A stretch of DNA of 64,000 nucleotides from Oscheius onirici (taxonomy: Eukaryota > Nematoda > Chromadorea > Rhabditida > Rhabditidae), in contig OW051471.1 of NCBI GenBank assembly GCA_932521025.1, forward strand, positions 5,828,001 to 5,892,000, read 5' to 3'. This document shows, piece by piece, positions 1-12,148 of the stretch. Under the pieces are notes generated by a model, which saw only the letters and a program-made list of their open reading frames with translations, was not told the origin of the DNA and made no database searches. Numbering within the stretch: position 1 is the stretch's first letter; each line of letters begins with the position of its first letter. The position numbers and the translations under genes were made by a program.

Positions 1-380
1 GTTGAACTTGCACGGGAATCTGACAGTGTTCGCAATCTTCTCCAGACCGAGATTGCGCACATTCGCTGAAAATCGACGCCATAAGAGATTTGATTAAAAA
101 ACGTACGAGTAGCTCCTCTGCAAGTGGGACAACAGGTCAGTTTGGGGCGACAGGTTCCACAGACGAGATGACCCGAATGGCATTGCAAATACGGAGGCAG
201 CATGTAATCCAGACATACGGGACATTCGAAAACAGAGAGAACCTGAACTCTGAATTGCATGAAAGATCTTGGGACATCTTCACCTCGGCGTTACTATCGT
301 TGATATCGCCTGTACAATTTCCGATCTGACCAATTTGTGGGGCTACTTGATGTGCGTTTGGAACTGGATTCGGGAGACAT
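1..380 (-). CDS. SIAH: SIAH-family E3 ubiquitin ligase, N-terminal part (cut by window edge)
   Basis: On the minus strand the spliced reading contains [20 protein letters not shown], then [11 protein letters not shown] and [20 protein letters not shown], the C3HC4 RING finger and first SIAH-type zinc-finger region of seven-in-absentia proteins. SIAH proteins bind E2 enzymes through the RING and ubiquitinate substrates for proteasomal decay. Two introns are inferred: about 67 nt before the RING exon and about 40 nt after CRGAT. The chosen start gives [12 protein letters not shown], a short serine-rich N-terminus, and lies 7 nt after a TTTTAG acceptor that could take a spliced leader. The substrate-binding domain lies outside the window. 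Family assignment is firm; the exact start is not. Confidence 0.85.
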
Positions 381-1084
381 GCGGTAACTAAAATGAGTCT
401 TTAACATGAAATTAAAAAACAACCAACTGGTTGAACTACTTCCTACAACTTTTGCCATAGATTTGATTGGTTGAGGCCCGGTTACGCATTGTTGAAGTGA
501 CAGAGGGGGTGAACCCGTAGGTGAGCCTGTCGATTCCGATAGAAGTGACTTACTCATCGCCACAGGCGATCGAGGAAGACGACTCTCGCTGAAAAATTTG
601 TTCTAACTGAAGTAGATCTGCAAAAAGTTAGAGGCACGATGAAATGCGGGGTTTTGGTAATTGAAATCGATAAAAAATAAACATAAATTATTTTTCTTCC
701 AATAGGGATTCCTTTAACTTGGCGAATCAAACACTTTGTCCAATGGCGTGATGACACTCACAATCAACTGACTACTTTTTCAGGTTATTTCTCAAGCGTC
801 TTCATGATTCTGGTTCCAAAAAAGCTCTAGATGGATGATATCTCAGTTAGCAAAAAGCGGGAAATTGGTTAAATGGCAGAAAATAGAGGAAGCGAACAAT
901 GAAGCGCAATGTGAGTGAGCGGGTCAGAGACGCAGAGGAATTCTTGTCGTCTGACTGAGCGAGCGGAAGACCAGCTGTCGAGATAGACAACCTGTGTCCA
1001 CTTGCCCTGAAATTGTCTTCCGAACTGGACAGCCACTTGGAATAAATTTGCGGGACATTGCTTTTCAGCACTTTATCGACGGTG
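381..1084. other. No supported gene
   Basis: No complete gene is recognised. A serine/proline-rich minus-strand reading (about 445-560) cannot be spliced in frame to SIAH. A plus-strand reading near 590-835 has exon-like stretches but no start or family match. It may hold the SIAH 5' region and the 3' flank of the condensin gene. Confidence 0.3.
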
Positions 1085-1340
1085 ACGGATGGCGCAGTGG
1101 CAGGAGGCGCCAGCGCTAATTTAAGGGTCCCAAGTTCGATCCCCGTCTCGGCCCAACCAAGGATTCTATCCTCTCTGATTGTGAGGTCGGTACATTGGTA
1201 GTAGCTTTGCTACGAAGTAAAGGCGTTCCTAGAAAAGGTTGGGCAGCTTTGGACCGTTCACGCCCCGCGACCTGGCCCGTCAGGGAGTCCCCGCAATGGT
1301 ACATCGACAGCGTAACGCAACGCAAGATGTAGGAGCTTGT
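1085..1340 (+). repeat. tRNA-derived SINE, copy 1
   Basis: The head carries a pol III A-box-like TGGCGCAGTGGCAGG and, about 40 nt on, a B-box-like AAGTTCGATCCCCG, followed by GCCCAACCAAGG. The same head occurs inverted at 41945-42050, so this is an interspersed family and not a functional tRNA: there is no good acceptor stem or anticodon arm. The tail runs into unique sequence at an unclear point, so the 3' end is approximate. Confidence 0.7.
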
Positions 1341-1564
1341 ACTCCCAGCTTAATTGCCTGCCGTTGATTCGGGAGAGAAACTTTACTTTATCGACGGAAA
1401 AAATATCATCAAAAAGGCAGCGGTACCATAGATCCCAAATCGAGGCAAAAACAGAAATATAAAATGCTTGTTACAACTTTACTACAGCAAACGAGATCAG
1501 ATTAAATGAGATAAAATTGCACACGCGTGTAACCGGGATAATAAATTTACAGAAAAGGGGGAAT

Positions 1565-4500
1565 CTATTGGCTGTCTTCCATTTCATCGTCTTCAGGAAT
1601 AACTTCAGGTCTTTCACGAGGAGCACGCATTGGTCTGCTCGGATTGAAAGAGCTGCTAGATGGCTGTGTTCCACCCGTTCCGTTCCTTAGAATGAAATCT
1701 CCCATCCAGCATCCGTCGTCGGAATTCTTTTCCTGGACACAATGGAGAGTCTGAACACAGGCAGATAGAAGATGAAAACGAAGGTATTTACGTTCTCGTT
1801 GCACATCTGAAGGGCTACGGAAAACAAAGAAGCAACATGCATGTTCTTCTCACTATTTCTCTGGGCTCGGTAAGGAAGACAAGCCAGCATACTTGACAGC
1901 GAATGTTCTCCTAAATTGGAAGTAAATGAGAAAACCCGAAAATTACTCGCCTGCCACATCGAAATCACTCAAAACGACGGCATTTTGCAGAGCTTCTTGT
2001 GACGCTCCGTCCATGTTAGTATCCTGATGCTTGAAAGCCGATGGCTGGGACAGTTCTTCAGTGGCAGTGAAAACACATCGCGATACTTCCAGAGGATCTA
2101 AACAAAAGTAACAAGGCGTTTCAGCTTTTTTCCTACCTATTCCAGTAGATTTGAACTCGAAAGATCCATTCATTACACTGACATCGTTGTGCAAAGTCAT
2201 GTTTCTGACAGCTTGGAATGTTTGATCCAGATATTCGCGATCGTTTGCCGCTTCAGTCACGGTTTTTAGACATTTTCGATCGAGCTGAAAAATAATTACT
2301 TCAAATAATAGAAAGAAACGAACCATTTTGTTTGTGAGAATATTCTTGAGATATCCCTTGACTTTAGACTGATCAACCGATGTGTTTTTGATGACGAAAT
2401 TTCCTTCCAGACCTTGCGCGACTTCGCCTTCATCTTCAACATCATCCGCCGCTTGGAGATCACGAATTTCTTGCACTTTGTTCTTCTTGGAAGGCCACAA
2501 CTGATGTGCGGCTGATGCAGCACCAGGGGACCAAGGATTCCCCTAAATTGGATACATCAAACATACAGAAAGCCTTACGTTGGCAGTGTGAAACGACTCT
2601 GCACCATCTAGATCGTCCTCGAAAGACTGAGGTTCTCCCTGGGAATCGTTATCCACATTGTCAACCTCCTCGACATCTGTTGGCGCTTCGGTATCCGATT
2701 CCGGATTGGCATTATTCTCATTTCTACAACTTTTCTTGTATTTAGTTCGGCAAAAAGACTTTTTTACCTCTCATCTTCGATCATGATCTGTACTCCTCTC
2801 AATGCTCTGAAGTATTCGATGCCGAGTATGTCTTTTCCCTCGTCGTCCAACAAACTCGTGTTCATGAATTCGACTCCTTTGGCAAGCAACTCTTCCCTTT
2901 TCAAAGACGTAGCCCATGAACAGTCTGGATACCTCACTTTCTAAAAGACCAAGATTTTTTTTCCAATAAAACTTGAACAAACTCCATTCAAACAGCCAAC
3001 TTTGTTGAGTTTTTCAAAGTCGTAAACAGCGTAAGGAGTTCGAATACAGGGTCGAGAGAGAAATATCATTCCTTCCGGTTTCTCGTTGTTTCGATTCACT
3101 CGAAGGGAAAAACGCTCGAGCGCTTCACGCCTCATGTCTGGATTAGACGCAACCCAGTAGCTAAAACAATTTTTGTTTAAAAATTTCGGGTAGATTTACT
3201 TGTCAATATTCGCTGTTGTTTTGTTCTCTTCGGGTTGCTTTTTCTTCGTCTTTTTGGCATCTTTCTCTTTTTCCACATCAGCCGCTTTGTTGCCTGAAGG
3301 CCTTAATGACCGTGAAACACAAGGCAAAAGAACCTTTCCAGTGAGCATCGTCATCTTTTCCAATATTGCGAATGGCCTCATCGAGATCATTTGCGGCCAC
3401 GTCTGAAGTGACAGGCACGTCGGCAATGTCGTCAACTGCAATTATCCCATTCATTTCTTCTTCCAGTGGTGTCCTGAACATAAATATATACAGAACAGCG
3501 ATACGTTTACGGGTTGCGGTCCATGATTGCCTTGACCTGATCAGCAATTTGCTCTGCCTGTTGCTCATTCGGAAGTTGCACCTCGTCTGAAAGCGGTTCC
3601 ATGGCTGGAGGAGACTCGTCATCAAAATCTCCGGTATCAGAGGCATCGTAAAAGATTTCTGTCCTGAACAAAATAAAAAAACTTAATTGAACCAAAGAGT
3701 AATACTCAGAGATGTTCAAAACGTCGTCGTTGTCGCTCTGCCAGCAGTCTATTGGAAGTGAAGCGTTCTAGGCGCAATTTTCTTTAGGTAATTGGACAAA
3801 ACTACCATTTTCGAATCGCCCTCGATGAAAAATATGTAGTTGCCAGGGGCCAGAATGCGCCGTTTCATTGCGATGATCTCGTCTGGTGTTCCGTTAATTT
3901 CTTCTACTTTCCTAAATTAGCGATAAGACCAAGATATTATAGTCTTTCTACCGGATCATTTCTTCAGTGTCTGCCTGTGTCACATGCCGCTGTACTAATT
4001 GAACATTCCAAAGATTGTCGAGTTCTTTGACTTCATCGTCCAGTCCAGCATTCAGCATGAAGTATGACCGTTCATTTAGATCAGCTACATTTAGATCGAC
4101 TTCCGGCGCCAGTCTACTTTTGTCCGTTTGAAAGTCCTAAAACCTTCCTATAATTTGGTCAGAAGCGAGTGTCACCTCCTGATGCCGCAGTTGCAAAAGA
4201 CGGGTGAATTCGTCGACGTCGAATGTACCGAATCGGTCAGCTGGATTCAGAGAAATTGAATTATCAGCAATCCAAAGCTGAAAAAAAAACGAAAAATAAA
4301 TAGCCGAGAACATCACTACTTACCCTGTCGATCAGGACGTTTTTTCCTCGAAAAATGATCGACTTGCGGAAATTCTTAGTCTGAGGGAAAGCAGTCTTCT
4401 GTTTGATCGGCGTAAAGCAGTCGTTGTTCGGATCAACTGGTTCTTGTTCTTCGTCGCTATCTCCATCACTTTCGTGTAGAACGTCGCCGATTTTTGGCAA

Positions 4501-5910
4501 AAGGTCGTTTTCGAACGAGACTGGACGATCGCTGAGAGCATTGGCGAGAGTTGCTGCAGTTAAACCATCAAATTTTCGGCTTTTCCGACAAACCTTTTGT
4601 ATTTTTAAGATAGTCGGCAGCAAGATTGTTTGGAATACGCGTCGGTTTGTTGACAATCCGCGAATGGACGAGATAAGCTTGCGATTCAGACGATACTTTG
4701 GCGTTGTACATGAGAAGAGCACAGCTATTTCCTTCGCCATAACGGGAAACAGCCTGATATTAAAATGCTAAAAATGACGTAAAAGTGTTACTTTTTGATA
4801 AAACTCGTTGGAAGAAAGCTCTTTATTGCTTCGGTCGAGCAGCTCATCATTCTCTTCGATGAGGTGGGTATTCTGAAAACGACAAAGTTTTAAATCTGAC
4901 AAAGTGGAAAGTGTTCGAGAAAATACCAACATGAGAGTGCAGCTTCTTGTTCAACTTTCGGCGCTGAGACATCAAAGTGCTGAGAAAGTTGTCCATTTCG
5001 TTTACATTTAAAGGAATGTCGTCTAGGAAAGTTTCTGGATCTTCTAAAATACGAATATGTAGCTAGAAACACCAAGAAACGGGTTCACCTTCTGGAATGT
5101 GTCTCCTTTCCTCTTCATCACTTTCTTCTCGTTCGTCGCTAAGTTCCCGTTCAAGTTCTTCGTCGATTCGTGCTTTCCAGTCACCTAGATTTTCTAAAAC
5201 GCACAATTAACTTTGGTTTAAAATAGGCCCATACGTTTGATATCGTCACGCTTCCGTTTTCTCGGAGTGTCCTTGTTCGGATCAAGTTGTAGGTTAGTCA
5301 CGCCTTTTCCGGTAGTAGCTGCAACTTGTCCTCTCGTATCTTGAGCGTGTAAATAACATCTGTCAACTCGGAATCCGTAGACTTCAACAGCCGAATTCAA
5401 GACGAGTGCCATGTCCTAGATTAAGAAAGTTTTTTAAACGATGTAATATCTACCGCCATCGACTCCTCTCGTATATTTTCCGTGCTCATCAAATCAAGGA
5501 CCGTCTGTTTTTCGAAACAATTTGCAGAATTGATTTTGGCTTTCGTTTTGACATGAGCAGCTAGTAGTTTGGAAACAACATCTTCTGATTTCCTCGGAGT
5601 AGAATATGGCCTCGGATTTCCTAAAAACAAACTTGTATTCAAAAGATAATCATGTACCTTTTTTCGTTTCACGAGGAAGTCCATCGAGTTGTAGTTGTCT
5701 ACGAGCAAATGGTTCTGTCCCTGTACTATCTGTTTCTTTGTGAAGCTTTTTCGTTGCGGAAGGCGGGAAAAGCTGATCATCTTCACTATTGTCTGGTCTA
5801 GGACGCTAAACAGGTCAAAATTTTATGAACAAATCGAGTAAAAGGCCTACGTTTTTTCTTCTACTGGTGACATGCTCCATTTCTCCGTTAGAGTCAAGGC
5901 GCTGGGACAT
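1565..5910 (-). CDS. NCAPH: Condensin complex subunit 2 (CAP-H / Barren kleisin)
   Basis: Many short exons give a long acidic protein. Near the N-terminus, KINSANCFEKQTVLDLMS followed by SAVEVYGFRVDRCYLHAQDT matches the conserved CAP-H segment (human KINSKNAF...AVRVDAVHADVY). The C-terminal exons read SMLACLPYRAQRN and MHVASLFSVALQMCNEN, the kleisin winged-helix that closes the SMC ring. CAP-H bridges SMC2/SMC4 and the HEAT subunits during chromosome condensation; in C. elegans the homolog is DPY-26. The middle is acidic and poorly conserved. The intron at 1911-1950 appears to use a GC donor (GCAG|GCGAGT). The protein ends in an acidic tail, MEDSQ. I am confident of the family, less so of each middle exon. 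Confidence 0.85.
1911..1950 (-). other. Probable GC-AG intron in CAP-H
   Basis: Keeping the winged-helix frame open requires a donor GTGGCAG|GCGAGT and an acceptor CCAATTTAG. A GT donor 4 nt later would shift the frame to a stop. Confidence 0.6.
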
Positions 5911-6810
5911 TTCTGATTTGTTTGTACTGGTTAATCACCCTGAAACTATTCTATAAAAATGAAAACAAGAAATAAAATTGGAAGTTTACTTTGAAGTAAA
6001 TGAACCCCGGCCATTTCAAACAGCCAGTCGCGGTTTCGCGCCAAATCTCCGTAGGCCAAACAAGCAGCGACCGGGGCAGCATCAGAGGTCGGCAGGGTAC
6101 TTTTTCTCACAAAAGTTGGATTAATTCAGAGAATAAATATATACATAGATAACAAGAACAAATTGTTAAAATTTATTTGGTTTGGTTTCCCGTTGGCTTG
6201 GTGGGCGCAGAAAACTGAAAATCGCGATATCTCGAATCCAGTTCCCCCAATCGGTCTGAAATTTTTTTCATCTGGAAAAGATTAATCCAGAAAATAAGCT
6301 GGGGTCAACATATTCAAACATAACAGTTTGAAAGATAAGATATGTTCCAAAAACAAGTCGATCTCCGCCGAACTCGTCACCCAGGTTTTGGGGGAAATTA
6401 TATGTACTGAACCGCTTGACCCCGAAATTTGGCTAGAGGATCAGAATCCATCCCATTTGTTGCGCGCAAAACTTGCAGACCGATTGGAAAACTCTGATTG
6501 CGTCTCCTCTGATGAGATTTTTGAACTTCCGCATTCTCAGCTTTTTCGCCCACCGTGTCGTCGCGTGCTAGTGTCCAAAAGCGCTTTTTTTTGGACACCT
6601 TCAATGGGCCTACTATATAGTGATCCAAATTCAGCATTTTTTGTTATATAGTTATGAGCGATAGGAAAGAGTCTTCGAAAATTTATCAAAAAAAGGTCAT
6701 CCTTCCAACACATTTTCGACTGAACGACCTGTCAATTATTTTCCAGTTTTTCCTGTTTGCTGAATATAGCACAAGGTGTAAATAACAAATGCTTTGTTTT
6801 ATGTTCAGAA
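5911..6810. other. Intergenic, no gene recognised
   Basis: An open frame at 6328-6651 exists but has no domain, splice support or family likeness. The stretch separates the divergent CAP-H and GRIPAP1 genes and probably holds their promoters. Confidence 0.4.
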
Positions 6811-8942
6811 ATGTCTAGTAACAGTGATGGATTATCGACTGAAGAGTTTCTACGACTGCAGGAACAGCTGATCGAGTTGCGAAATTCCAACTATGAGCTG
6901 AAAGAGAAGCTGAAAAGGGTGACAGTTCCTGACGGAGATAACCATAGCACTAAAAAGGATGCTTTGCAGTTTGCCAGTCGAGTATGTCAATTCTGAAAGA
7001 AGAGTCTGAGTGTTGGTATTCAGTTGTTGAACAGGAATCAGCCAGACAAGGACAAACTCGAAGCAGAAGTGGATTCTTTGAGAGCCAAACTACAGCAACA
7101 AGAGGAAGAATTTCGTCTGCAACAAAAAACATTTATTGAAGAGTTAAATAAGGTCGGTGAAAAACTGCTTTTAGTTTTTAGTTTTTCAGATGGCAAAAAC
7201 GAACGAGGCAATGCAGAAGGAAAAAGATGGGGAACGATGCGCAGGTTCGTATTGAGAGTTCAGAGAGAAAATGAGACAACTTTCAGAAAATGATCAGAAG
7301 CAGTTGGAAAAAGAGCAACAACTAGAGTCACAAGTAACTTCATTAGAAGGCAAGGTCTGACCAATCAATTTTCAAGAATTTTTTTTCAGAAATCTTGAGA
7401 TCAGAAAAGGACAACGTCTCTCGTCTTTCAGAAGAGTTGGGGATCCAGACGGGGGTTGTCAAGGGCTTTGAGGACGCAGTACTCAACTTGAGACACGAGT
7501 TTCTCATGTTTTACGTGGTCTAATTAATTTCCTGTTTTAGAAATGGGGAATTGGAGAGGAAGATAGAACAGTCGACCATTGATTGCCATCATGAAGTAGC
7601 AAAAGTACGGAGTCCTCTAATAACTTTGAATTTACGTTCAGCTGAAGAATGAAATGTCCCTCCTGAAAGAACAAAACTTCTCTTTGCAAGAGAGGCTTCT
7701 AAAAAGGGAGGAAGAGATCTCACAGAGAGAACAGCAACTGGACGCTTACAAGGAAAAAGATGGACAAATCGATAAAATGAAGCTGCGACTGGTGAGTTAA
7801 TCACATCTTCTTTTCTACTCTTCTGCTTAAGTTGGACAATGAGAAAGAAACTGACTCTCTTCGACATTCTCTCGCTCAAGAAACAGAACAAAAGGAACAT
7901 CTCCAGGGGCAACTAAAAGAGTTGAGAGCATGTCAAGAGTCAGAGCTTGTACAACAAAAAACCGATGACAAGGAACATTTCCAAAGAGTAAGTAACCTCT
8001 GCCGTGTTCTATTTATCCTTTTTAGCTGGAATCGAAGATTATCGAAGAACGGAATATAGCATTATTGGAATGTGAGAGAGTTTTGGCGGAGAAGCAACTC
8101 TACTGTGAAACAGTAGTCTTTTCTTTTGGTAAATACGACGCCTCATTTCAGAAGCTCTCTTTCCTGAAAGATTCTTTTGAGAAGGAGAAGACTCAGCTTA
8201 CGAATCGTATAAGCCGACTGACAAGTGAACTTGAGGCTAAAGAGGAAGAGAAACTCTTGGCGTTGAAGAAGCAGAACTTTGTGATCAAGGAGCTGCAAAA
8301 GGCTGTTAAAGAGGAGAGAAGAAGAGCTGATTCTGTTGAGAAACTGAAAGAAAGAGATTGGCATGTGGTGGAAAGTGACGCTCGAAGCAACTTGGTTGGT
8401 TTCTCTTCTTCTGGTTCGAATGGAAAATTCTAGACATTCGACGGTAACGAGAGTGTTTCCTCGCTCAGTGCTCTGGAATCTGACAACGTGGAACTCATCA
8501 ACAAGCTAACCTCTCTTCAAAGATCGCATTCGGAAGTCGTTGATATGGTGGGTAGACATTCTGATCCAATAAAAAAGAAACTTAGATTAAACATTTGGAA
8601 TTGGAAAACGAGAGTCTCAAGAAGGAAGTTTTGGAAAAGTCTGAAGTAATTGAGCACTGGATTCGAGCAAGACCGCTAACCTCTGGAAGTCAGAAAAATG
8701 AAAGTAGGTGGAAGTAAGATGAATCGGAAGTTTTGATAGACCCCCTTCGAAAACTCTTGGCTTCGACCTTAGCTGGCGACGAACAAGTGAACGATCTGAA
8801 GGATATGAACAGAAAACTCCAGAGGATGTTAGAAGAAACTCTATCGAAGAATATCATTTTACAGAGGGTACCTGTCTGTTTCTCTCAGTACATACTGATT
8901 GTTTAGGACATTCAAACGCTCCTCGAACGAACGGAGATGTGA
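6811..8942 (+). CDS. GRIPAP1: GRIP1-associated protein 1 (GRASP-1) homolog, coiled coil
   Basis: The start LSTEEFLRLQEQLIELRNSN matches human GRIPAP1 LSEEEFQRMQAQLLELRTNN. The end, VNDLKDMNRKLQRMLEETLS followed by KNIILQRDIQTL, matches its C-terminus ([22 protein letters not shown]). The middle is almost entirely heptad coiled coil over about ten exons with 40-nt introns. GRASP-1 is a RAB4 effector that couples RAB4 to RAB11 domains in endosomal recycling. The start lies 2 nt after a TTTTATGTTCAG acceptor, as for trans-splicing. It is followed 167 bp later on the same strand by MON1, another endosomal regulator, so an operon is likely. The protein is shorter than the human one. Confidence 0.85.
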
Positions 8943-9109
8943 ATTTGCATAATGTCTTTCCATTCAAGTTCTAATCAGATCTTCATAAAATGCATTCTAC
9001 TACTTTGTACATAATAAATCCTTTTCGATTCTCAGCCGCTTTCAAAAACCTCGGATAACCGACATTTTATCTTTTTACTCTAGGAAACATTTATCGCAAC
9101 CATTTCCAG

Positions 9110-10882
9110 ATGATAGACATTGAGACGACACCAGGAGGAGGTCCCAGTTCTGCAGACCTCTCTGCATTGGATGTCAGTCTTGGAACTCTTCGATTGGAAG
9201 CAGATCAGGTCAGTTTAGAGAGTTCAACAAAAACTCATTCTCAGGTTGAACTGAAAGAAATGGATGTACCAGAAGAACTGACAGACGACGGCATTTTGGA
9301 CAAACTCGTCGACTCGGACTATCACGTCTTTGTGCTCTCCGAAACTGGAAGACCAGTTTTCATGTCGTCAGTTTCATCATTTCCTAATTTCCAAAAGTGC
9401 TTCAGAGGAGGTCTTGAAGACCATCTCTGTGGTCTATTTGCCATAATCGGAGTCTTTGTGTCGAGAATAGAACATTGGGACGACGAGTTACAAGCCATGT
9501 CTGCCGGCGATGTCCATGTCTACTTCAGCCATAAGAAACCTCTGATTCTATGCATTGGTAGGCTCTTTTTTGTACTTTGTTGTACACTCTTCTTCAGTAT
9601 CCCGAAGGGAATACCTTCTGAACGAACAGCTCAATTCGATATTTGACCAGATAGTCTCGACTTTATCTCATTCTCAACTCGTTACCATTTATCAGAAAAG
9701 AGGAGATAATTACGATTTGCGAAAACTGTTGAGGGGAACAGACAAGTGAGCTTACAAAAAAGTTTATTCAAACTCTTTCTCTCAAGATATATGGAGAATT
9801 GCGTTCGCTGGTGGCATTCAGACGCAGCCCTTCTCCAATCGTCCATAAGAATTTTGCCGATGAATCCGTCTGACAGAGACTTTATCTCCAATACCATGGT
9901 CACTCAATTGGGATCTGCAAAACTAGAAGTGAGCAAGTCTTATATCATTCAATACTCTCATAGGGTCTGATGTTTGGCTTGATAATTGCCCATCGTCAAG
10001 TGGTCGCTGTGGTCCGATACCAAAAGTACACAATTCATCCACGAGACATCCACATTCTGATCAATCTCGTCAGTGGAAACTCTTCAATGCAACTGCCCGA
10101 GGCACAGACATGGACACCAATTTGTCTGCCCAAATTCAACAACTCGTACAGTTTCTTTTCACATACAAACTCTGCCATTTACAGAGGCTTCTTCTACGCT
10201 TACATTTCGTATCCCTGGGAGAACTCTCCAGCTTGTGTTCTACTGTTGTCCGTCAAAAGAGACCACTTTGAACCTCTGAACAAGGTTCGTCGTTCATTCA
10301 CGACATACTCGTTGTTTCAGATAAAAATGAATATTGTCGAGAAAATAGAGAGCAATCAGAAGGTTTTTGCAAATTTCCAAGAAGCTCTGAAGTTTCCTGT
10401 GCCGTTTGAAATTTCAAAGATTGGAAATGGACAAGGCCAATTGTGGCAATTTGTCTACAAAAATCGTGGAACACGACAGATCTGTCTGTCTAGTGCTAAG
10501 TAAGCTCTTTAGTTATTTTACAACGGTGTTCAGAATTCCAATAATTTCCAAAGAGGAGCGAAGGAGCTGTATGCTATTATTAGTAAGTTGACCAAGAGAC
10601 ACACGACTTCGTTTTCAGGAGCAGGTATCACATTTGATCAAACGAGAGCGCCTTCTCAAATGTCTGTTTATCAAGCGAGCCAAGGATAATGTTCTCGTTT
10701 GGGTCAGTCAGATATATCTCTTCCATTGAATTAGTTTTTAGATTACCGAAAAGTTCCATCTTCAATGCATTTTCTCCCCTTTCACCTCTCCAACAATCGC
10801 GACAACCATAGTTGACCGTCTTCTCAAAACCCTCAAAGCACACGAACAACGCTATTTCATTTTGCACACCCCATCTTATTGA
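9110..10882 (+). CDS. MON1: Vacuolar fusion protein MON1
   Basis: The spliced protein follows human MON1: SDYHVFVLSETGRPVFMS, KRGDNYDLRKLLRGTDK, RQVVAVVRYQKYTIHPRDIH, WTPICLPKFNN, then FFYAYISYPWE and a C-terminus ending in YFILHTPSY. These are the three longin-type domains that pair with CCZ1 to form the RAB7 guanine-nucleotide exchange factor driving early-to-late endosome conversion. The ATG sits directly on a CATTTCCAG acceptor. With GRIPAP1 167 bp upstream, the arrangement looks like a two-gene operon whose products both act on endosomal Rab transitions. At least seven exons; some small intron edges are uncertain. Confidence 0.9.
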
Positions 10883-11258
10883 GTCTATCTGTACATTCCG
10901 GTGTCTCTATCTGTGATAAATCTGCAATTACAAGGAAACAAAGTTCACTCCTTCTCAGTCGAAACCGTCACGTCTATTCCAGAGCTGCAATTATGCCGGA
11001 AATTATCTATAATTTTGACGTTTGACGTCCTTCGAGGCACTTCATCAGGCGAAGAGGGCAATTGTGCCACGACGCGTGCTGCTTATAACCGAGAAGTTCT
11101 GTCAGTTCTGACAAATTGATCGTTTTGAGACACCGTCAACAAGTTCCTTTTGAAGCTCACTCAATTAGTCACTTTTTTCTCGACTGAATACCTCCACCAC
11201 GCGTCTTCTCTTCCAAAAAAGGGATCCTCTTTTCCAATTAACAACATTTCAGGTCAAC
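10883..11258. other. Intergenic, no gene recognised
   Basis: It holds the MON1 3' flank. Several short open frames lack splice or family support. Confidence 0.4.
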
Positions 11259-11579
11259 ATGATTCGGCATCAAACTTTGGTTGTTCTGGCAATGGTGATC
11301 GCTTGCTCTTGCGCCTGGATCATCGAAGGTCGTTTCCAACCAATTATTTGTCAAGTCTTTTTACAGGTCCCTCAGAAGACATTCCACAAACTCGGCTCCA
11401 TTCTGCCTATGAAGCTCATCTGTTCCGAAACCGATTACTTTCCGCCCTACGGTAAGACTATTCAAAGAAAACGGTAAACGTGTTGTTTCAGACAAGTTGA
11501 TCCGACTCGAACGGTCTCGGACTCGGTTCTGAACAACTTCCGAGGGTTCTCACGAAATTATCGTAACCATCAGGTGTAA
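11259..11579 (+). CDS. Small secreted protein (about 80 aa), unknown family
   Basis: Three exons give a protein that starts with a signal-peptide-like MIRHQTLVVLAMVIACSCAW, continues through RLHSAYEAHLFRNRLLSALR, and ends in NNFRGFSRNYRNHQV. Introns of about 38 and 45 nt have clean GT/TTTACAG and GT/TTTCAG ends. The start is 6 nt after an ACATTTCAG acceptor. There are no Cys pairs in the mature part and few dibasic sites, so a neuropeptide precursor is possible but not shown. Not recognised beyond a short secreted protein. Confidence 0.55.
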
Positions 11580-12148
11580 TGAAGAAGTTACTCTGTTTGT
11601 CCGTTTTGTTTCACGGCTATTTGCGTCCGCTGAGATCCCCGTTTCTAATTTTTCCTTTCGACCGCCGTCTCTGTTATAAGACTGACCCGAAAATTGGGCC
11701 ACTCATCGTTAATGAACCGTTGAAATTCGTGGGAACCAGCAGGTCATGGGAGCCTTCTTCTCCTCAATCATCAAAATTTCCAGAAGGTGTTAATCCTTTC
11801 GATTGTTATCGTTTCAATGTACCCGAGAAAGCTAATATGATCAGGTTTTCCAGGAGGGCTTTCTCTCCGAGATCTGGGAGGCGATACATCCGAGGGGCGG
11901 GAGACTTCGGATCGTATGGGATGCAGCTACCAATTACCTCTCGCTCTATCTTTCTCTCCGCTCTCTTCCGGACCGAATGTTTTTATCCAATTCGAACCGG
12001 GACATTCTCTCTGTCCACTAATCAATCCTCCAGTCTTTCTCTCTTCAATTGATCCTATATCTTGAGTGGCGATTGACATATTTTTCGTTCTATTGCATTT
12101 GATAGTTCACTCTTCAGAGCAATTCTCAACTTTGGATAGCAGTTTACA

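Noticed and set aside
294-563. Ser/Pro-rich reading as an extra SIAH exon
   Set aside because: Its only donors leave the wrong phase for the exon starting near 380.
590-835. Plus-strand exon-like stretches ending in VFMILVPKKL
   Set aside because: Splice phases do not agree, no start was found and no family is recognised.
6328-6651. 107-aa ORF between CAP-H and GRIPAP1
   Set aside because: No family likeness, no introns or acceptor, ends in repeat-like AT-rich DNA.
11579-12052. Long open frame right after the small secreted gene
   Set aside because: It starts on the ATG overlapping the previous stop, has no domain or splice sites, and has pyrimidine-rich low-complexity composition; taken as 3' UTR.
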